Below, one piece after another: positions 6,092-8,434 of a stretch of DNA of 8,434 nucleotides. Origin of the DNA: CBDUWP01 sp965370955 (GTDB lineage: Bacteria; Planctomycetota; Phycisphaerae; Sedimentisphaerales; Anaerobacaceae); NCBI GenBank assembly GCA_965370955.1, contig CBDUWP010000065.1, forward strand, positions 1 through 8,434, in the 5' to 3' direction. A program made the translations under genes and the position numbers. The stretch's first letter is position 1. Each line of letters starts with the position of its first letter. Below the pieces are notes generated by a model, which did not search any database, was not told the DNA's origin, and saw only the letters and a list, made by a program, of their open reading frames with translations.

Positions 6092-6128
6092 GACCGTGGG
6101 GCGTGATTGTTCTGCGGTCTTTTTTTTT
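6092..6128 (+). terminator. intrinsic terminator downstream of tig
   Basis: GACCG (6092-6096) pairs with CGGTC (6115-6119) across an 18-base loop, followed directly by nine T residues (6120-6128). It ends the trigger-factor transcript 97 bases after its stop codon. The clpP pair therefore probably has its own promoter in 6129-6215, but I find no convincing -35/-10 pair and no CIRCE heat-shock element there. Confidence 0.7.
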
Positions 6129-6226
6129 ACAGATTATTATAACAAGCTGTCGATAATCATTATATTACAGTAGCGACATAGACAATTTTGCAGATTATGA
6201 AAAAGTTTAATAAGGAACCTATTTAG

Positions 6227-6868
6227 ATGAGTAACTACTTTAATGAGCGTAACGCTAATGCGACAGACATACGTCTTCAGAGTCGCTATCAGATGACTCG
6301 TGAGATGACCATTGGTGACATGCTGATGGACAACCGCATTTTGTTTATGGTTGGCGAAATCAATTATGCTATGGCGACTGAGGTTATTATGAAGTTGCTG
6401 TATCTCGACAACAAAAAGCCCGGCAGTGAGATTAGCCTTTACATCAACACTCCCGGCGGCAGCGTTGACGACACGATGGCGATTTACGACACGATGCGTC
6501 ATATTTCGTCACCTGTTGCGACCTATTGCATTGGCCGCGCTCAATCTGGCGGAGCCATAATTTTAGCAGCCGGCAGTGAGGGTAATAGATTTGCCTTGCC
6601 TCATTCCAAGATCATGCTTCATCAACCTTGGGGCGGTGTCACTGGCCAAGCCTCTGACATAAAAATTCAAGCTGAGGAGATTGTCAAATCCAAGAAGGTG
6701 ATCAACGACATTTTGGCTAAACACACAGGCTTGTCACCTGAAAAAATTGCTTCAGAGACTGAGCGTGACAAATATATGACTGCCGATCAGGCCAAAGAAT
6801 ACGGCATTATTGACGAAGTTTTGCACGAGGGCGACGATTCGGGTGACAAGAAGGCTCAGAAAAATTAA
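6227..6868 (+). CDS. clpP: ATP-dependent Clp protease proteolytic subunit (first copy)
   Basis: ClpP is a serine peptidase that forms tetradecameric barrels and degrades proteins fed by ClpX or ClpA/ClpC ATPases. The protein is 213 residues. The triad is complete: Ser107 in GRAQSGGA, His132 in MLHQPWGG and Asp181 in TERDKYM. The spacings (25 and 49) equal those of E. coli ClpP. The substrate-binding strand INTPGGSV (74-80) is intact. The nucleophile motif differs from the common GQAASMGA: Arg replaces Gln104, and Gln and Gly flank the Ser. This marks it as a divergent paralogue but not an inactive ClpR. A charged tail (EGDDSGDKKAQKN) ends the protein. The ATG is preceded by AAGGA at 6212-6216, ten bases upstream. 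The second clpP follows after 27 bases, so the two are probably co-transcribed. Confidence 0.95.
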   Translation: MSNYFNERNANATDIRLQSRYQMTREMTIGDMLMDNRILFMVGEINYAMATEVIMKLLYLDNKKPGSEISLYINTPGGSVDDTMAIYDTMRHISSPVATYCIGRAQSGGAIILAAGSEGNRFALPHSKIMLHQPWGGVTGQASDIKIQAEEIVKSKKVINDILAKHTGLSPEKIASETERDKYMTADQAKEYGIIDEVLHEGDDSGDKKAQKN

Positions 6869-6895
6869 CTTAACTTAAGATATCGAGATTTTAAT

Positions 6896-7516
6896 ATGGC
6901 TGTTAATCACAATTTAGTACCAATCGTAATAGAGCAGAGTGGCCGCACGGAGCGAGCTTACGACATTTTTTCGAGATTGCTCAAGGACAGGATTATTTTT
7001 CTCGGCGGTCAAGTCGACGACGACAGTGCCAATTTGATTGTCGCTCAGCTTTTGTTTTTGAGTAATGAGGACAGTAAGAGTGACATACATTTTTACATAA
7101 ATTCTCCCGGCGGTTCGATCACAGCCGGCCTTGCGATTTATGATACGATGCAGTTTGTTCGCTGCGACGTTTCGACCTATTGCATTGGCCAAGCTGCGAG
7201 CATGGGATCTGTATTATTAGCTGGCGGCACTTCCGGCAAGCGATATTTATTGCCGAACAGCCGCGTTCTTTTACATCAGCCCTTGATTGGCGGAGTTGTT
7301 CAGGGTACTGCTACGGATCTGGAAATCCAAGCCACTGAAATTTTGCGATTGCGTCAGCGTTTGTACCAGATTTTATCTCGTCATACTAGCCAATCTTGCG
7401 ACAAGATAGAATCCGATTGCGACAGAGACCTATGGCTAAATGCCGATGAGGCGTTGGCTTATAAGTTAGCTGACAAGATCCTTGAGAAAACTCCTGATAT
7501 TGCAAGTAAGGATTAA
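6896..7516 (+). CDS. clpP: ATP-dependent Clp protease proteolytic subunit (second copy)
   Basis: The protein is 206 residues and closer to the canonical family than its upstream neighbour. It starts NLVPIVIEQSGRTERAYDIF, the usual ClpP N-terminus (VPMVIEQT.RGER.YDI) that forms the axial loops contacting the ATPase. The triad is Ser102 in GQAASMGS, His127 in LLHQPLIGG and Asp178 in CDRDLW. The His-Asp distance is two residues longer than in E. coli, owing to extra residues around IGGVV just after the catalytic His. Only short segments match the first copy, so the pair is an old paralogy and not a recent duplication. Mixed rings made of both subunits are plausible, as known in several bacteria and cyanobacteria. 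The ribosome binding site is weak (GAG at 6885-6887), suggesting translation linked to the first gene. No clpX follows. Confidence 0.96.
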   Translation: MAVNHNLVPIVIEQSGRTERAYDIFSRLLKDRIIFLGGQVDDDSANLIVAQLLFLSNEDSKSDIHFYINSPGGSITAGLAIYDTMQFVRCDVSTYCIGQAASMGSVLLAGGTSGKRYLLPNSRVLLHQPLIGGVVQGTATDLEIQATEILRLRQRLYQILSRHTSQSCDKIESDCDRDLWLNADEALAYKLADKILEKTPDIASKD

Positions 7517-7523
7517 AATAGCC

Positions 7524-7552
7524 TTGACAGTTTCTCAAAAACTGTTGAAAAT
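7524..7552 (+). promoter_or_regulatory. candidate promoter of the coiled-coil lipoprotein
   Basis: A perfect TTGACA (7524-7529) is followed after 17 bases by GAAAAT (7547-7552, four of six to TATAAT). The predicted start near 7559 leaves a leader of about 45 bases before the ATG at 7605. The -35 box overlaps a stem-loop, ACAGTTT/AAACTGT (7527-7533 with 7539-7545, loop CTCAA). That stem-loop could instead stabilise the 3' end of the clpP mRNA or serve as an operator. It has no T-run, so it is not a typical terminator. Confidence 0.45.
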
Positions 7553-7591
7553 AACTAGCTGGTTTCGCTAACTATCATTATCACGGATTGA

Positions 7592-7596
7592 AGAGG
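7592..7596 (+). promoter_or_regulatory. ribosome binding site deciding the lipoprotein start
   Basis: AGAGG, extending to GAGGTG (7593-7598), lies eight bases before the ATG at 7605. An in-frame GTG at 7596 would overlap the site itself, so the ATG is the better start and gives MKRIVIF, a normal lipoprotein signal. Confidence 0.7.
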
Positions 7597-7604
7597 TGAT
7601 TATC

Positions 7605-8210
7605 ATGAAACGGATTGTTATTTTTGCCAGTTGCTTAGTTTTTATTTTTTCTGGATGTCAGGATAAAGCTAGCCGCGACAGTTCGAGTAAAAAATTATCA
7701 CTTAGCGATCAAAATCATCAGCTTAAAAAACAGCTTGCAAACATTTCCACCGAGAACGAACATTTAAGAAATCGTATCGCTCTTTTGACAGAGACAGCTC
7801 CCGGTGCTCGTCTTGAGAGTTTATATAAGATTGAGCGTTTGAAGATTGGCAGTTACACAAATCTTTATGACAGTGATAAAGACGGCAATTTTGAGAAGTT
7901 GAAGGTTTACTTGGAGCCGACTGATTCTCGCGGCGATGCAATTAAGACCGCTGCCGATGTCACTGTCGAGTTATGGGATTTGGGTCGAGTTTCTGATGAG
8001 GCTTTGATTGGCTCATGGCAGGTGACCTCGCAAGAGTTAGGAAACATGTGGTTTTCTGTAATGATGAAAACCAATTACAGATTGGTTTTAGATTTGCCGG
8101 AATCTATTTCTGAGTATGCCAGTCCATTAACTATTAAGGTTATTTTCAAGGATTTTGTTACTGGCCGTATTTTCAATCAGCAGAAGATCATCAAACCTTT
8201 AACAAGATAG
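7605..8210 (+). CDS. small lipoprotein with coiled coil and EF-hand-like loop
   Basis: The protein is 201 residues. The signal MKRIVIFASCLVFIF ends in SGC, a lipobox with the lipidated Cys at 18. A short Ser/Lys linker is followed by a heptad-rich coiled coil at about 34-62 (LSLSDQNHQLKKQLANIS, then ENEHLRNRIALL), suggesting an oligomer. The C-terminal domain (about 74-201) is beta-rich, with KIGSYTNLYDSDKDG near its start. DSDKDGNFE fits a DxDxDGxxE calcium-binding loop like that of EF-hands and dockerins, though no flanking helices are evident. I recall this KIG.YT.LYD.DKDG block from uncharacterised planctomycete proteins, often next to housekeeping genes, but know no function. It probably sits on the periplasmic side of a membrane. 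It has its own candidate promoter after the clpP pair and no sequence link to them. Confidence 0.85.
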   Translation: MKRIVIFASCLVFIFSGCQDKASRDSSSKKLSLSDQNHQLKKQLANISTENEHLRNRIALLTETAPGARLESLYKIERLKIGSYTNLYDSDKDGNFEKLKVYLEPTDSRGDAIKTAADVTVELWDLGRVSDEALIGSWQVTSQELGNMWFSVMMKTNYRLVLDLPESISEYASPLTIKVIFKDFVTGRIFNQQKIIKPLTR

Positions 8211-8234
8211 TTACTGGATTGGTTTGCATTTTTT

Positions 8235-8306
8235 TTCTCTGCGTTCTGTGGCTAATAGTTTTTAATCTCTCCGCTGTTCTCTGTTTTCTCTGTGGCTAAA
8301 ATTTTT
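8235..8306. repeat. two degenerate copies of a CTCTGTGGCTAA-containing element
   Basis: Copy A (8235-8262) and copy B (8277-8306) share TTCTCTG, then TCTGTGGCTAA (exact at 8245-8255 and 8289-8299), then a T-rich end (GTTTTT and ATTTTT). Offsets are 42-44 bases. The segment is strongly pyrimidine-rich on the plus strand and lies in the gap after the lipoprotein gene. I remember similar CTCTGTGTTCTCTGTGGCTAA strings as dispersed intergenic repeats in environmental bacterial genomes, but cannot verify this here. Confidence 0.55.
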
Positions 8307-8350
8307 CTTTTCCGCTCGCCATCTCCGTTAAAATAGGCAAGATAGTTGGT

Positions 8351-8379
8351 TTGTACGGTCAGTTTTTCGGTTTTGCAAT
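8351..8379 (+). promoter_or_regulatory. weak candidate promoter of the gene starting at 8426
   Basis: TTGTAC (8351-8356, three of six) and TGCAAT (8374-8379, four of six) are 17 bases apart. The match is weak and listed only because it is the best in the gap before the next start codon. Confidence 0.2.
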
Positions 8380-8425
8380 ATTTTCATAACATTTAGACAA
8401 TAGGCCTAAAAAAAAGGGGTAAAAA

Positions 8426-8434
8426 ATGGAAAGA
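8426..8434 (+). CDS. start of a gene cut by the window end (unknown product)
   Basis: ATG GAA AGA begins after a strong ribosome binding site, AAGGGG at 8414-8419, six bases upstream. Only three codons (MER) are visible, so no product can be named. The position after tig-clpP-clpP would suit a further quality-control gene, but the intervening lipoprotein breaks that series and no prediction is made. Confidence 0.6.

Noticed and set aside
6129..6226. Heat-shock (CIRCE) operator or clear promoter upstream of clpP
   Set aside because: No TTAGCACTC/GAGTGCTAA pair is present. TTTACA (6126-6131) and GATAAT (6152-6157) are 20 bases apart, too far for a sigma70 promoter, so none was called.
1..8434. 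CRISPR array, intact transposase or complete mobile element
   Set aside because: No regularly spaced repeats of CRISPR type and no transposase or integrase catalytic motifs were found on either strand. The only repeats are short and listed separately.

Overview
The window looks like chromosomal DNA from an AT-rich Gram-negative bacterium. A member of the Planctomycetota (Phycisphaerae-like) is the best guess. The support is two tandem clpP genes downstream of a trigger-factor gene, two Sec/lipobox lipoproteins, and a small lipoprotein whose conserved block (KIGSYTNLYDSDKDG) I recall from planctomycete genomes. That lineage call is inference from memory and was not tested by a search.

Layout. 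(1) Positions 1-442 hold no intact gene. They read as a mosaic of three gene fragments: an AT-rich N-terminus resembling DUF6788 proteins, a short GC-rich piece resembling the start of a DUF4139-type protein, and an AT-rich GNAT acetyltransferase C-terminus. (2) Positions 447-3793, minus strand, form a compact three-gene operon: a HEAT-repeat lipoprotein, a membrane-anchored cytochrome c with seven CxxCH motifs, and a small five-helix membrane protein that looks like a cytochrome b. Together they suggest an envelope electron-transfer module of unknown substrate. (3) Positions 4007-4295, plus strand, hold tRNA-Ser(UGA) and tRNA-Gly(GCC), each with its own sigma70-like promoter and neither encoding CCA. 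(4) Positions 4344-4418 are a structured leader with a terminator and a possible competing hairpin. (5) Positions 4478-5995 encode trigger factor with a degenerate PPIase domain and a 60-residue lysine-rich tail; a terminator follows. (6) Positions 6227-7516 are two adjacent clpP genes, both with complete Ser-His-Asp triads. (7) Positions 7524-8210 are a promoter and a small coiled-coil lipoprotein with an EF-hand-like loop. (8) Positions 8235-8306 carry a degenerate intergenic repeat, and a new gene starts at 8426.

How the parts work together. The plus-strand half is a protein-quality block: nascent-chain folding (tig) beside proteolysis (clpP pair), a conserved bacterial neighbourhood. No clpX is visible, so the ATPase partner lies elsewhere or beyond the window. 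The minus-strand operon is respiratory and functionally separate. The most unusual items are the gene mosaic at the left edge, the uncharacterised heptaheme/cytochrome b/HEAT operon, the histone-H1-like tail on trigger factor, and the related terminator-like elements on both sides of tig.
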